DNA from: Magnetococcales bacterium
GTDB lineage: Bacteria; Pseudomonadota; Magnetococcia; Magnetococcales; Magnetaquicoccaceae
Length of the DNA stretch: 64,000 bases
Reading direction: 5' to 3'
Assembly: GCA_015231375.1 (NCBI GenBank)
Contig: JADGBT010000023.1
Coordinates: forward strand, 1 to 64,000
Shown here: piece by piece, positions 17,380 through 26,080 of the stretch
How positions within the stretch are numbered: the first letter of the stretch is position 1
Layout of the letters: each line of letters opens with the position of its first letter
The notes under the pieces: model-generated
What the model was told of the DNA's origin: nothing
The model's input: only the letters and a program-made list of their open reading frames with translations
The model's database searches: none
Made by a program: the position numbers and the translations under genes

Positions 17380-19140
17380 TTAAACCATTTGAATGATGCT
17401 TTGCATCAACTCGTCGGCCACGCCCACCATCTTGCTGGAAGCCTGGAACGCCCGCTGGAAACGGATCAGATCGGTCAACTCCTCTTCCAAAGAGACCCCG
17501 GAGATCGACTCCCGGATGTCCGACAGGAACGATTGGGCAGACTCCTGGGCGATCAGGGACTCCTTGTCCAGATTGATCACCGAACCCAACTCGCCGACCA
17601 GCGTGGCGTAGTGGCTGGTGAAGGAGGCCGAGTTGCCAAACAGATCGAACTTGTTGGTCCGCAACGCACCCAGTGCCAAGGCGCCATTGCTGTTGGCATC
17701 GTCGTGGGTGACTTTGGTGGGATTGTCCAGGTCATCCGCCCGAAGCCGTCCCACACCCACCCGATCCGGATCGGCCAGCAACGCGGCGTTGACCTTCATG
17801 TCTCCCGCTTCCCGACCGCCGAACAACGCGCCGATCCCCAAAGCCGCCAACAGACCGCTCTCATCCACCACCACCCCGAGCTTGTCACCGGAATTCTCGG
17901 CGCTGATTTTCAATTTCTTGTCGCTGGTGATCTCGGCCTTGACCCCCTCCAGGGCGTCGATGGCCTGCTGCACCTGATTCAACGACATGTCGGTGGTGAT
18001 GGTCGCACTCACCGGCGTCAAGGCGTCATCCGAGGTGCCGGTGGCAAACACGATGCGTCCTTCGACCACCCGATTGGCATCCACCGGACCTTTCATGTAG
18101 GCATCCGAGTTGGTATCCGTCACCAGCGCGGCCAGAGAGGTGTCCAGATCGTTGCCCAGCGACACCACACCGGTCAAACTCGACACCAACTCCTTGCCCA
18201 CGGACTGGGAGTTGACCTTGTTGAACTGAAAACGCACTTCGTCGGCCAGGGTTTCCAAACGGGTGAGAAACCCGTTGGCGCCATGCACCACCTCGTCGCG
18301 CAGTTCCAGCAACGCGCCCAACTGACCCCCGCTGACCTTGCTCGCATCAAACTCCCGGCCACTGATCTTGATCCCCTGGAAACCGGTTTCGGTCAACTGG
18401 GTGCTGCGCCCGAACTCGGCCGAATACACCGCATCCGCCAGCAACTCCTGACCTTTGGAGGTCATCACCTGCACGTCGCCGTTGTCCAACTCCAGCGTGC
18501 GGATGTCGATCACCTCACCCAACTCCAGGATCATCTGCCGACGCTGATCCTTCAGGTCCAGCGACGGATTGGTGGCCTCATTGCGGACAATGATGTTGTT
18601 GAGCTCCTGGATCGCTTTCAGGCGACGGTTGACATCCCCCAAAACCACCCCGATCTCTTTGTCCAAAGGCAGACTCGACTCGTTCAAGGCAGCGGCAATC
18701 TGATTGAAATCCTTGGCGATGCCGTCGGCCTTGGCCACCACCTGATAACGGGCCACCGCGTTGCCCGGATTGTCCGCCAGGGTGTCGGCGGCATCGAAAA
18801 AGGCTTCCAGGCCGGCGGAAAGACCATTGCCGTCCATGTCGTTGAAGACATCCTCGACCATGGCCGTATATTTCTCGCGGGTTTGCAGACGTCCCAACTC
18901 ACCCGTTCCCAGTTCCAGACGACGATCCACCAGTTGATCCATCTGGCGACGCACGTCCGCAATCCGCACTCCGGTCCCGCCGGCCACCGTCTGAGTGCCG
19001 GGAATCGACTCCAGCTCCACGGTCTGCCGGGAATATCCCGCCGTGTTGGCGTTGGTGATGTTGTGCGAAATGGTTTGCAATGCTCCCTGGGAAGCGAAGA
19101 TCCCCAGCTTGGAAACATTCAACAGGTTACTGAGTGACAT
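17380..19140 (-). CDS. flgK: flagellar hook-associated protein FlgK
   Basis: Hook-associated protein 1 of 586 residues, first layer of the hook-filament junction. The N-terminal rod-type motif (LGIFASQGALQTISHNITNANTAGYSRQ) and the C-terminal EELTDLIRFQRAFQASSKMV are classical. It heads the flgK-flgL-fliW-flagellin operon. A sigma-54-like promoter lies about 80 bp upstream of the ATG. The ribosome site is weak (GGAG about 12 bases away). Confidence 0.96.
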   Translation of the reverse strand: MSLSNLLNVSKLGIFASQGALQTISHNITNANTAGYSRQTVELESIPGTQTVAGGTGVRIADVRRQMDQLVDRRLELGTGELGRLQTREKYTAMVEDVFNDMDGNGLSAGLEAFFDAADTLADNPGNAVARYQVVAKADGIAKDFNQIAAALNESSLPLDKEIGVVLGDVNRRLKAIQELNNIIVRNEATNPSLDLKDQRRQMILELGEVIDIRTLELDNGDVQVMTSKGQELLADAVYSAEFGRSTQLTETGFQGIKISGREFDASKVSGGQLGALLELRDEVVHGANGFLTRLETLADEVRFQFNKVNSQSVGKELVSSLTGVVSLGNDLDTSLAALVTDTNSDAYMKGPVDANRVVEGRIVFATGTSDDALTPVSATITTDMSLNQVQQAIDALEGVKAEITSDKKLKISAENSGDKLGVVVDESGLLAALGIGALFGGREAGDMKVNAALLADPDRVGVGRLRADDLDNPTKVTHDDANSNGALALGALRTNKFDLFGNSASFTSHYATLVGELGSVINLDKESLIAQESAQSFLSDIRESISGVSLEEELTDLIRFQRAFQASSKMVGVADELMQSIIQMV

Positions 19141-19552
19141 GATTCAAGACGCTCCACAATGACGTTGATGGCATCCGGGGAAACGAACCCGGCCTCCAAC
19201 TTGCCGTTGCCGAGAATAATGCAGAAGGCATGCCAAACAACGAAAAACCCTGACCCGCTGGACCACGCCCCGGAAGCTCATCGACGAATTGATTGTTTTA
19301 ACTAGAAATTTAACAAAACGATCCCAGACAGCCCCCAATCCCCCCGCCGAAGGACCGTGCCGACCACAACGCTTTCAACGGCAAAGAGTCGGCATACGGG
19401 AAAAACCATCCCCTCCCCTGACGGAAATACACGGCAATTGTTTCCCCTGGGTGACTTTGCCGGTCAGGTCGTGTTACCGTTTTGTCCCTCAGGGAGCGGC
19501 GCGACAAAGCCCCCCAACGCCATACATGGTCATTTTTTGCAAGGAGAGCGTC
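19141..19552. other. divergent control region flgK / inositol monophosphatase
   Basis: This 412-bp gap holds the sigma-54-like flgK promoter at 19220-19235 and, at its right end, the AAGGAGAG ribosome site of the monophosphatase gene. I see no further gene. A promoter for the rightward gene should lie in 19270-19540 but cannot be named with confidence. Confidence 0.5.
19220..19235 (-). promoter_or_regulatory. sigma-54-like promoter of flgK operon
   Basis: On the minus strand TGGCATGCCTTCTGCA matches the -24/-12 consensus with the invariant GG and GC exactly ten bases apart. The predicted start is about 70 bases upstream of the flgK ATG. It shares TGGCATG with the fliW1 site, suggesting common control of the late filament genes. 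Confidence 0.65.
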
Positions 19553-20347
19553 ATGCAGTTTTCACCCCCGATGAACGTTGCGGTGCGCGCCGCGCTCAAG
19601 GCAGGCATCCTGGCCCGGGAGTGGTTCGACCGCCGCCACGAACTGGAAGTGAAAAACAAGGGAAAAAACGATCCGGTCACCGGGGCGGATCTGGTGGTGG
19701 AGGAGGAACTGCTGCACGCCCTGAAAAAGGCGTATCCGCGCTTCGGCGTGCTCGCCGAGGAGAAAGGGGGAAAACTGACGCCGGATCGCCCCTGTTGGAT
19801 TGTTGACCCCATCGACGGCACCCTGAATTTCATTCACGGCGTGCCTCACTTCGCCATTTCCATCGCCTACATGGAAGGCGGCGTGATCCAGGGGGGACTG
19901 GTCCACGACCCCATGCGCGACGAACTGTTCGTGGCGGAACGGGGCCGGGGCGCCTATCTGAACGACCGTCGCATCCGGGTGACCCGCCCCATGGGACTGG
20001 GCGGCACCCTCCTGGCCACCGGTTTTCCCCATCGGCGTCCGGAAAAAGTTCCCGGCTATCTGAAAGCGTTCGAGAGTTTTTTAGCCGTGGTGGCGGATCA
20101 ACGCCGTCTGGGTTCGGCGGCGCTGGATCTGGCCTATGTGGCGGCGGGACGCTATGACGGTTTCTGGGAGATGGGGCTGGCGCCCTGGGACATCGCGGCC
20201 GGCACGCTGCTGGTGCGGGAAGCGGGAGGAATCGTGAGCGACTTCGCCAACGCGGAGCAGTTCCTGGCCTCGGGCAATGTGGTGGCCGCGCCCGAAGCCG
20301 TTCACGGAACCATGCTGGACATCATCCGTCAGGCCGGCATCGCCTGA
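19553..20347 (+). CDS. suhB: inositol monophosphatase family protein
   Basis: Mg-dependent phosphatase of 264 residues acting on inositol-1-phosphate or related substrates; SuhB-type members also act in ribosomal RNA transcription. The metal site is complete: GVLAEE (about 65-70), VDPIDGT (84-90, with Asp85 and Asp88) and the C-terminal APWDIAAG. The ATG at 19553 follows AAGGAGAG; a longer frame upstream lacks support. It stands as a single gene inside the flagellar region with a terminator after it. Confidence 0.9.
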   Translation: MQFSPPMNVAVRAALKAGILAREWFDRRHELEVKNKGKNDPVTGADLVVEEELLHALKKAYPRFGVLAEEKGGKLTPDRPCWIVDPIDGTLNFIHGVPHFAISIAYMEGGVIQGGLVHDPMRDELFVAERGRGAYLNDRRIRVTRPMGLGGTLLATGFPHRRPEKVPGYLKAFESFLAVVADQRRLGSAALDLAYVAAGRYDGFWEMGLAPWDIAAGTLLVREAGGIVSDFANAEQFLASGNVVAAPEAVHGTMLDIIRQAGIA

Positions 20348-20364
20348 CTCCAATCCGGATCGCC

Positions 20365-20427
20365 CCCTTTTCTCCGGTTCACCCCGCCCTGACATCCTCC
20401 AGACAAGGCGTGAACCGGAAAAAAGGG
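20365..20427. terminator. bidirectional terminator
   Basis: The arms CCTTTTCTCCGGTTCAC and GTGAACCGGAAAAAAGG pair (9-bp GC-rich core plus A/T flanks) around a 27-base loop, between the converging monophosphatase and flagellin 3 genes. The flanking A- and T-runs fit termination from both sides. Confidence 0.7.
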
Positions 20428-20467
20428 AAACGATCATCCTTCCGAAAAACAGCAGACTCCAAGGCGA

Positions 20468-21337
20468 TTACAAGCGGGACAGCAGGCTCAAGGCCACGGT
20501 GGGCTGCTGATTGGCCTGGGCCAGAATCGCCACTCCCGCCTGTTGCAGAATGCTGCTGCGGGTCAGGTTGGCGGTCTCCTGGGCGATGTCGGCATCCTGG
20601 ATGCGGGCACGGGCCGCTTCGGTGTTCTCGGAGACATTGGACAGGTTGGCGATGATGCTTTCAAACCGGCTTTGCACGGCGCCCAGGGTGGCGCGGATGT
20701 CCGAGATGGAGTCCAGGGCGTTATCCAGCACGCTGATCGTCGAATAGGCTTTGGTCTGGGTGGAGACACCCCAGTTGGTCGTGTCCGCCGTACTGAGTCC
20801 CAGCGTGGAGACCACAGTCCGTTGGATGCTGACACGGATCGCCTGTCCGGCATTGGGACCGATCTGGAAGCTGCCGGCAAAATTGCCCGCCGCCGTGAGA
20901 TCCACCCCGTTGGTGCTGCCGCCAAACAGCGGATTGCCATTGAACTGGGTGGCCTTGGCGATCCGATCCACTTCGGAGAGCAACTGGGACAACTCTTCGT
21001 CCAGGAAGCTGCGGTCATCATCGCTGTAGGTGGCGTTTGACGACTGCACGGCCAACTCCCGCATTCTTTGCAGCGCCGACGAGGTTTCATCCAACGCGCC
21101 TTCAGCCACCTGCAACATGGAAATCCCATCATTGGCGTTGCGCGCGGCCATGTTCAGGCCACGGATCTGGGCGGTCATGCGGTTGATGATGGCCAGTCCC
21201 GCCGCATCATCCTTGGCGCTGTTGACCCGCAAACCCGACGACAACCGCTGAAACGTCTGGGTCAGGGAGTTGGTGTGCTTGCCAAGCTGACGTTGCGCAT
21301 TGATGGATGCGATACTGCCGTTGATGGTGAGAGCCAT
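20468..21337 (-). CDS. flagellin 3
   Basis: Flagellin of 289 residues. N-terminus MALTINGSIASINAQRQL and C-terminus ARARIQDADIAQETANL with QANQQPTVALSLL are complete D0/D1 halves; the variable part is short. The start at 21337 is chosen because GAGGAGG precedes it and the usual flagellin N-terminus begins there; the frame extends 16 codons further. It differs clearly from flagellins 1 and 2, has no fliW next to it, and is separated from them by the monophosphatase gene. Confidence 0.95.
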   Translation of the reverse strand: MALTINGSIASINAQRQLGKHTNSLTQTFQRLSSGLRVNSAKDDAAGLAIINRMTAQIRGLNMAARNANDGISMLQVAEGALDETSSALQRMRELAVQSSNATYSDDDRSFLDEELSQLLSEVDRIAKATQFNGNPLFGGSTNGVDLTAAGNFAGSFQIGPNAGQAIRVSIQRTVVSTLGLSTADTTNWGVSTQTKAYSTISVLDNALDSISDIRATLGAVQSRFESIIANLSNVSENTEAARARIQDADIAQETANLTRSSILQQAGVAILAQANQQPTVALSLLSRL

Positions 21338-22013
21338 TGTAAAATCCTCCTCGTAAGTAAAAGGTGCCCGGAGAATGTGATTCATCCGGACGTATTGTGG
21401 GCCTTCCTTGGCGATACCTGTGGGTTACTCGTTTTATGGGCTAAACCCTCACCCCAACCTCCGTTGGACGCTCCAGACAACGCCCAAAACCTGAGACATC
21501 CATTCAGCCGCCCGGCCTGCGGGTGATCCACATCTTTGGATCTTCACGGCTTCAATAATCATGAATAAAATTCAAGCTTATCCATTTATCGTTCTTCCGC
21601 ATCCGCCACTTGAGCACTATTTCCATTTTTCTGCGCCACTCCCCGAAAATTCCTGTTTCGGGTCTTTCGGGTCATCGGTCAGCTTACGCCAAAATCACCC
21701 TTAATCAAATTATCGGATCGCCGCATCGTGACTTGAGAAGTTTTTTGAGCGCACGGGCAACAAACCCGAAAAAGCGCCCGCAGGCACCCCGGCAGCGCCA
21801 TACGCGGACGCCAAAAGCCCAGGGGGCGCCCCCCGGACATCACTCGATCATGGATTGGGAAAGATTGGATTCAAAACATGAAGAACAAGAACCGACAGGA
21901 TCCGCGCACAGCCAACACCAACCCACACCAGCACCCCCACGCCATCCCCTCCCCGCCACACCCGCGCCCCTTGCAGACGATCCGGGCAGAACATGTTTGG
22001 GAATGCTTGCTTC
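21338..22013. other. long intergenic region upstream of flagellin 3
   Basis: This 676-bp gap should contain the flagellin 3 promoter. I found no sigma-54 pair with correct spacing. The right third (21770-22010) is unusually C-rich on the plus strand and has only short unsupported frames. No repeat, RNA or gene is convincing. Confidence 0.4.
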
Positions 22014-22973
22014 TTAAAGCATGACTTTTCTGGAATCAATGGGACGGGAGGGATGGGACTGGATCCGCTTCAAGGTGGGAACCAGATGGAGAAACAGGAG
22101 TTCCGCCCGCGCCAGCAGCGCCGACACCTCCTCCGGATCGCCTTCCAGGGCGAACCGCTCCAACTGGACAAAAACCGCGTGCAGGGCAACCGCGCCCATG
22201 GCCCCGCATTGGGATTTCAGACTGTGGGCCACGCGGGACACCCCCTCCGGATCCCCGGACGCCAACAACCGGCGCATCTCCCGCAACTTCAGAGGCATAT
22301 CCTCCAGATACAGCCCCACGAGACTCACAAAAGCCTCCGGAACCCTGGACAACTCCTGGCGCAACACCTCCAAAACCGCCAGATCCAACAGGATCGGCGT
22401 CTCTCCCGACCCCTCCCACGAGCAAACCGACGCGCCCGCCGCCGCATGGCTCTCCCCCGACTTTCCCCCCCTGGCCACCGGAGACGGATCCCACCCAGGC
22501 GTCAACCAGCGCACCAGACGATCGTGCAGTTTGCGAATGCGCAACGGTTTTTCCAGATGGTCGCTCATCCCGGCCGCGCGGGCGCGCTCCTTGTCTGCGG
22601 CAGAGACGTGTCCCGTCAGGGCGATGACCGGCACCGGTCTCTCCCGCCCCTGAAGACGCTCCCACTCCCGGATCCTCCGGCAGGTCTCGTAACCGTCCAG
22701 GCCCGGCATGCGCACATCCATCAACACCAGATCCCAAGAGACCTCCATCACCCGTTCCAGGGCCTCGAACCCCGAACCCACGCACACCACCTCCACAGGC
22801 CAATCCCGCAACATCACCTCGGTCAACCGTTGCCCCAGCGGGTCGTCATCCACCACCAGCAGTCGCGCCCGACCCGACTCCCGACCCACCGCCACCGCTT
22901 CCACGCCTCCTCCGCGCGCACCTCCTTCCTTCGGCACGTCGCCACGCCACGGCAGGCCATCCTTTTTTTTCAT
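22014..22973 (-). CDS. response regulator with C-terminal HPt domain
   Basis: Phosphorelay protein of 319 residues. A receiver domain spans about 36-155 (acidic triad VDDD at 41-44, phosphoacceptor Asp86 in VLMDVRMPG, Thr120, Lys142). A linker leads to a histidine phosphotransfer domain, with phosphohistidine His250 in the AHSLKSQ motif. There is no DNA-binding or catalytic output, so it is a relay intermediate for a hybrid kinase encoded elsewhere. The start at 22973 is preferred to one 28 codons upstream, which would overlap the preceding gene. Confidence 0.85.
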   Translation of the reverse strand: MKKKDGLPWRGDVPKEGGARGGGVEAVAVGRESGRARLLVVDDDPLGQRLTEVMLRDWPVEVVCVGSGFEALERVMEVSWDLVLMDVRMPGLDGYETCRRIREWERLQGRERPVPVIALTGHVSAADKERARAAGMSDHLEKPLRIRKLHDRLVRWLTPGWDPSPVARGGKSGESHAAAGASVCSWEGSGETPILLDLAVLEVLRQELSRVPEAFVSLVGLYLEDMPLKLREMRRLLASGDPEGVSRVAHSLKSQCGAMGAVALHAVFVQLERFALEGDPEEVSALLARAELLFLHLVPTLKRIQSHPSRPIDSRKVML

Positions 22974-22995
22974 CCGTCGCCGCTCCCGGAACGCG

Positions 22996-23238
22996 TCATC
23001 GGTCCACCCCCAAAAAACCGCGAATCGGACGCGACCACTCCGCCGACACCCCCGCACGGTCGAGCATGGTCGGATTCTGACGAATCACCTGCGCCATCGC
23101 GCCGATCCCCACCAACATCAACATCATCCAGATCAACAACTTGGCACTATTTGCCATAATCTTGATCACCCCCAGCAGCGTCAACACCGCGCCACCGATC
23201 AACACAAGCCAGGTCATCCCGTCTCCACCGCCGCTCAT
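22996..23238 (-). CDS. small membrane protein of unknown function
   Basis: An 80-residue protein with two probable membrane helices (about 8-25 and 30-48) and a polar C-terminus. I do not recognise the family. GGGAGG lies just upstream of the ATG at 23238, which supports this start over a longer frame from 23346. It is 22 bp before the REC-HPt gene on the same strand, so the two may be co-transcribed. Confidence 0.6.
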   Translation of the reverse strand: MSGGGDGMTWLVLIGGAVLTLLGVIKIMANSAKLLIWMMLMLVGIGAMAQVIRQNPTMLDRAGVSAEWSRPIRGFLGVDR

Positions 23239-23454
23239 GCGCGCCTCCCATTCCACATCCCATGCGTGTTTATCCAATTGACCACTCCCTTCATAACGTT
23301 TAAATACAATGACGGAAAAGCCCTCCCGCCGCCAGCCTCGACGCATCCGCCCTCCCCAACCACTTCCAACAAAAAAATATGGTGAAATGGGATTGACTTA
23401 CACAAAATAATTGGATAATATTTTCTTGACTTCAATCAAGGGAGCCTTCCGATT

Positions 23455-24714
23455 GTGAACTTCTGGCATGGCAAACAGATCGTCATCGGCTTGGGGGGGG
23501 GCATTGCCGCCTACAAAACCCTGGAGGTGATCCGTCGCCTGCGCGAAGCCGGCGCCACGGTCACTCCGGTTCCCACCCAAGCCGCGTTGCGCTTCGTCAC
23601 CGGACTCACCCTGCAAGCCTTGAGCGGCGAACCGATCCGGGAGGATCTGTTCTCGCCCCTGGCCCCCGACGGCATGGACCACATCCGTCTGGCCCAAGCG
23701 GCGGATCTGGTGATCGTGGCTCCGGCCACCGCCGATCTGCTGGCCCGCATGGCCACGGGTCAGGCCGACGACCTGTTGAGCGCCCTGCTGCTGGCCCGTC
23801 GCGGACCGGTGCTGGTGGCCCCGGCGATGAATCCGGCCATGTGGGAACATCCGGCCACCCAACGCAACGTCGCCACCTTGCGACAAGACGGCATCGGCTT
23901 TGTGGGACCGGAGAGCGGTGCCATGGCCTGCGGCGATCAGGGGAGCGGACGCATGGCCGAGCCCGCCACCCTCCTGGAAGCCGCCCGCCGCGCCCTCACC
24001 CCGAAAATCCTGGCAGGTCGCCGGGTGGTGATCACCGCCGGTCCGACCCGCGAAGAACTGGATCCGGTCCGTTTCCTCTCCAACCACTCCTCGGGAAAAA
24101 TGGGCTGGGCCGTGGCCCTGGCCGCCCTGCGGGCCGGAGCGCGGGTGGATCTGGTGCATGGTCCGGTGGCGTTGCCGGTTCCCTGGGGGGCGGTGGCCCA
24201 CGCGGTGGGATCGGCCTGCGAGATGCTCGACGCCACTTTGGACGTATGGCTCTCCGCGCCGGGCAATCCGCGCTGCGACGCGGCCATTCTCACGGCGGCG
24301 GTGGCCGACTACCGGCCTGAGAAACGCTTGAACGACAAAATCAAGAAAGAGCATGCCTTCTCGGAACTGCGTCTGGAACTGACCCAGAATCCCGACATTC
24401 TGGCCATGCTGTCGGCCTGGACCGGGATGCGCAGCCGGGATGGACACCAAAGGGTGATCGTGGGCTTCGCCGCCGAAACCGGCAACGCCCTCACCCGTGG
24501 CAAGGCCAAACGGATCCGCAAAGGATGCGACCTGTTGGCCATCAACGATGTCAGCGCGCCAGGCTGCGGTTTCGGGACCGACACCAATGCCGTCACCCTG
24601 ATCGGTCGCGACGGACGCGAAGAGGCCTGGCCCCTGTTGCCCAAGGAACAGGTGGCCGAGAAACTGATCCAGGCCGTGGGGGATCTGATGAGGAACATCC
24701 ACACAACACCCTAA
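23455..24714 (+). CDS. coaBC: bifunctional phosphopantothenoylcysteine decarboxylase / synthetase
   Basis: Coenzyme A biosynthesis enzyme of 419 residues. The N-terminal CoaC flavoprotein (about 1-185) has GGGIAAYK, the catalytic-histidine region DHIRLAQAAD, and PAMNPAMW. The C-terminal CoaB synthetase has VITAGPTREELDPVRFLSN, NHSSGKMG, AAVADYRP and the KIKKE lysine motif. The start is GTG at 23455 after GGGAG. It precedes an Rrf2 gene and a cysteine-synthesis cassette; cysteine is the cosubstrate of CoaB, so the neighbourhood is metabolically coherent. Confidence 0.95.
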   Translation: MNFWHGKQIVIGLGGGIAAYKTLEVIRRLREAGATVTPVPTQAALRFVTGLTLQALSGEPIREDLFSPLAPDGMDHIRLAQAADLVIVAPATADLLARMATGQADDLLSALLLARRGPVLVAPAMNPAMWEHPATQRNVATLRQDGIGFVGPESGAMACGDQGSGRMAEPATLLEAARRALTPKILAGRRVVITAGPTREELDPVRFLSNHSSGKMGWAVALAALRAGARVDLVHGPVALPVPWGAVAHAVGSACEMLDATLDVWLSAPGNPRCDAAILTAAVADYRPEKRLNDKIKKEHAFSELRLELTQNPDILAMLSAWTGMRSRDGHQRVIVGFAAETGNALTRGKAKRIRKGCDLLAINDVSAPGCGFGTDTNAVTLIGRDGREEAWPLLPKEQVAEKLIQAVGDLMRNIHTTP

Positions 24715-24766
24715 AGAAAGAACACAATATGAGCGCCGCAAGGCGTGGGGAGGGGGGAGTGCAATC

Positions 24767-25228
24767 ATGTTGAAGTTTTCCAAGAAACTGCTCTATGCCA
24801 TCGAGGCGGTGACGGATATCGCCTACAATTCCACCGGAGAACCGGTGCAAATCCGCGAGGTGACCACCCGCCAGGGGGTGCCGCAACGCTATCTGGAACA
24901 GGTGATGCAACGGCTGGTCCGGGCCGGAATCCTCAAGGGGGTCAGAGGGCCACGGGGGGGATATCTGCTGGGTCGGGAACGGTCACGCATTTCGGTGGGG
25001 GATATCGCCCGCGTGGTGATGGATGTGGCCGAATCCGGCGAATCGGGACTGCCCACCGACACGGCCACCGGTCCGATCGGCCGGGTGGTGATCCGTCCCT
25101 TGTGGGGGGAGTTCCAGGAAAAGATCCTGGAAATGATGGATACCGTGACCATCGAGGAGTTGACCACCCGCGCCTTTCGCGGCGGCGTGCCCAGCGAAAG
25201 CTGCGACCGGATCACCTATTCCATTTAA
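24767..25228 (+). CDS. Rrf2 family transcriptional regulator
   Basis: Regulator of 153 residues. A winged helix domain at the N-terminus (YLEQVMQRLVRAGILKGVRG, then GPRGGYLLGR) is typical of Rrf2. Only one cysteine exists, near the C-terminus, so the three-cysteine Fe-S cluster of IscR, NsrR or RirA cannot form. This points to a CymR-like type that senses sulfur status through protein contact, in CymR by binding cysteine synthase. A cysteine synthase gene lies 850 bp downstream. It is likely to regulate the following sulfur genes. Confidence 0.88.
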   Translation: MLKFSKKLLYAIEAVTDIAYNSTGEPVQIREVTTRQGVPQRYLEQVMQRLVRAGILKGVRGPRGGYLLGRERSRISVGDIARVVMDVAESGESGLPTDTATGPIGRVVIRPLWGEFQEKILEMMDTVTIEELTTRAFRGGVPSESCDRITYSI

Positions 25229-25354
25229 AACCCGGACTTGCTCAACCGGGACGCAAAACCAAAAGAGGACGCATCGGCCCCACAAACCGATTTTCCGGGC
25301 TTCCCCTGAAAGCCGATCCCGCCCCGGTTCAATTCAAAGAAAGGCTCATCTGGA

Positions 25355-26080
25355 ATGACTGCCGCAAAGCCATCCTGGCCCCCCTCCCCGGCCACGCCCC
25401 CCCACGGCGTGCTGCTCATCGGCGCCGGAGGACTGGGGTGCGCCGCCGCCCTGGCGCTGACGCAAGCAGGGGTCTCCCGCATCACCCTGGCGGATCCGGA
25501 CAGCGTGGCGTTATCCAATCTGCACCGGCAGATGCTCTACCGCACCGCAGACGTGGGGGCCGGAAAGGTGGATCAGGCGGCCAGACGACTCGCAGAAAAC
25601 ACGCCCGGTCTGCGCGTCGACAAGGTGTGTGCCCGGCTCGACACGCCGGAGGCCATCGGCCAGCAGGCCCGCGACCACGCCGTGACCCTCGACGCCTCGG
25701 ACAACTTCACCACCCGCTTCGCGGCCAACGACGCGGCGCTCCGCTTTGGATTTCCCCTGGTGCATGGCGCGGCCACGGGCTTTGCGGGTCAACTGATGAC
25801 CATCGATCCGGGCCGTTCGGCCTGTCTGCGCTGTCTGTTCACCGCCCCGCCCGCAGCCGAAGGCCCCACCTGCCAGAACGAAGGGGTTCTCGGCCCTTTG
25901 GTGGGCGAAGTGGGCTGGCTCATGGCGATGGAAGCGGTTAAACTTCTCGCACCAATCGGTCAGCCCCTGTGGAATCGACTGCTGACCATCCACGCCCTGA
26001 CCGGAAAACGCCGCGCGGTGCCATTGCGGCCCGATCCGCGCTGTCGGTGCCACCCACAACCCGGAACCGTGACGCCATGA
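25355..26080 (+). CDS. E1-like adenylating enzyme (ThiF/MoeB/HesA), catalytic type lacking the N-terminal arginine segment
   Basis: Protein of 241 residues that should adenylate the C-terminal glycine of a ubiquitin-like sulfur carrier. The nucleotide site is intact: GAGGLG (23-28), LADPDSVALSNLHRQ (45-59, with Asp47, Asp49, Asn55, Arg58), Lys71 and DASDN (113-117). The candidate catalytic Cys173 lies in TCQNEGVLGP; metal-binding cysteines are C157/C160 and C230/C232. The usual N-terminal RYSRQ helix is absent, and an in-frame stop at 25307 excludes a longer start. The stop overlaps cysK by ATGA. Confidence 0.88.
   Translation: MTAAKPSWPPSPATPPHGVLLIGAGGLGCAAALALTQAGVSRITLADPDSVALSNLHRQMLYRTADVGAGKVDQAARRLAENTPGLRVDKVCARLDTPEAIGQQARDHAVTLDASDNFTTRFAANDAALRFGFPLVHGAATGFAGQLMTIDPGRSACLRCLFTAPPAAEGPTCQNEGVLGPLVGEVGWLMAMEAVKLLAPIGQPLWNRLLTIHALTGKRRAVPLRPDPRCRCHPQPGTVTP

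Noticed and set aside
16606-19137. Open frame of 843 codons opposite flgL and flgK
   Set aside because: Antisense to two well-recognised genes, with a composition typical of a shadow frame.
19527-19541. Possible sigma-54 site before the inositol monophosphatase gene
   Set aside because: The doublets are nine bases apart and the site overlaps the ribosome-binding region.
21610-22017. A 135-codon frame in the gap before flagellin 3
   Set aside because: No ribosome site, Pro/Arg-rich low-complexity translation and overlap with the end of the REC-HPt gene.
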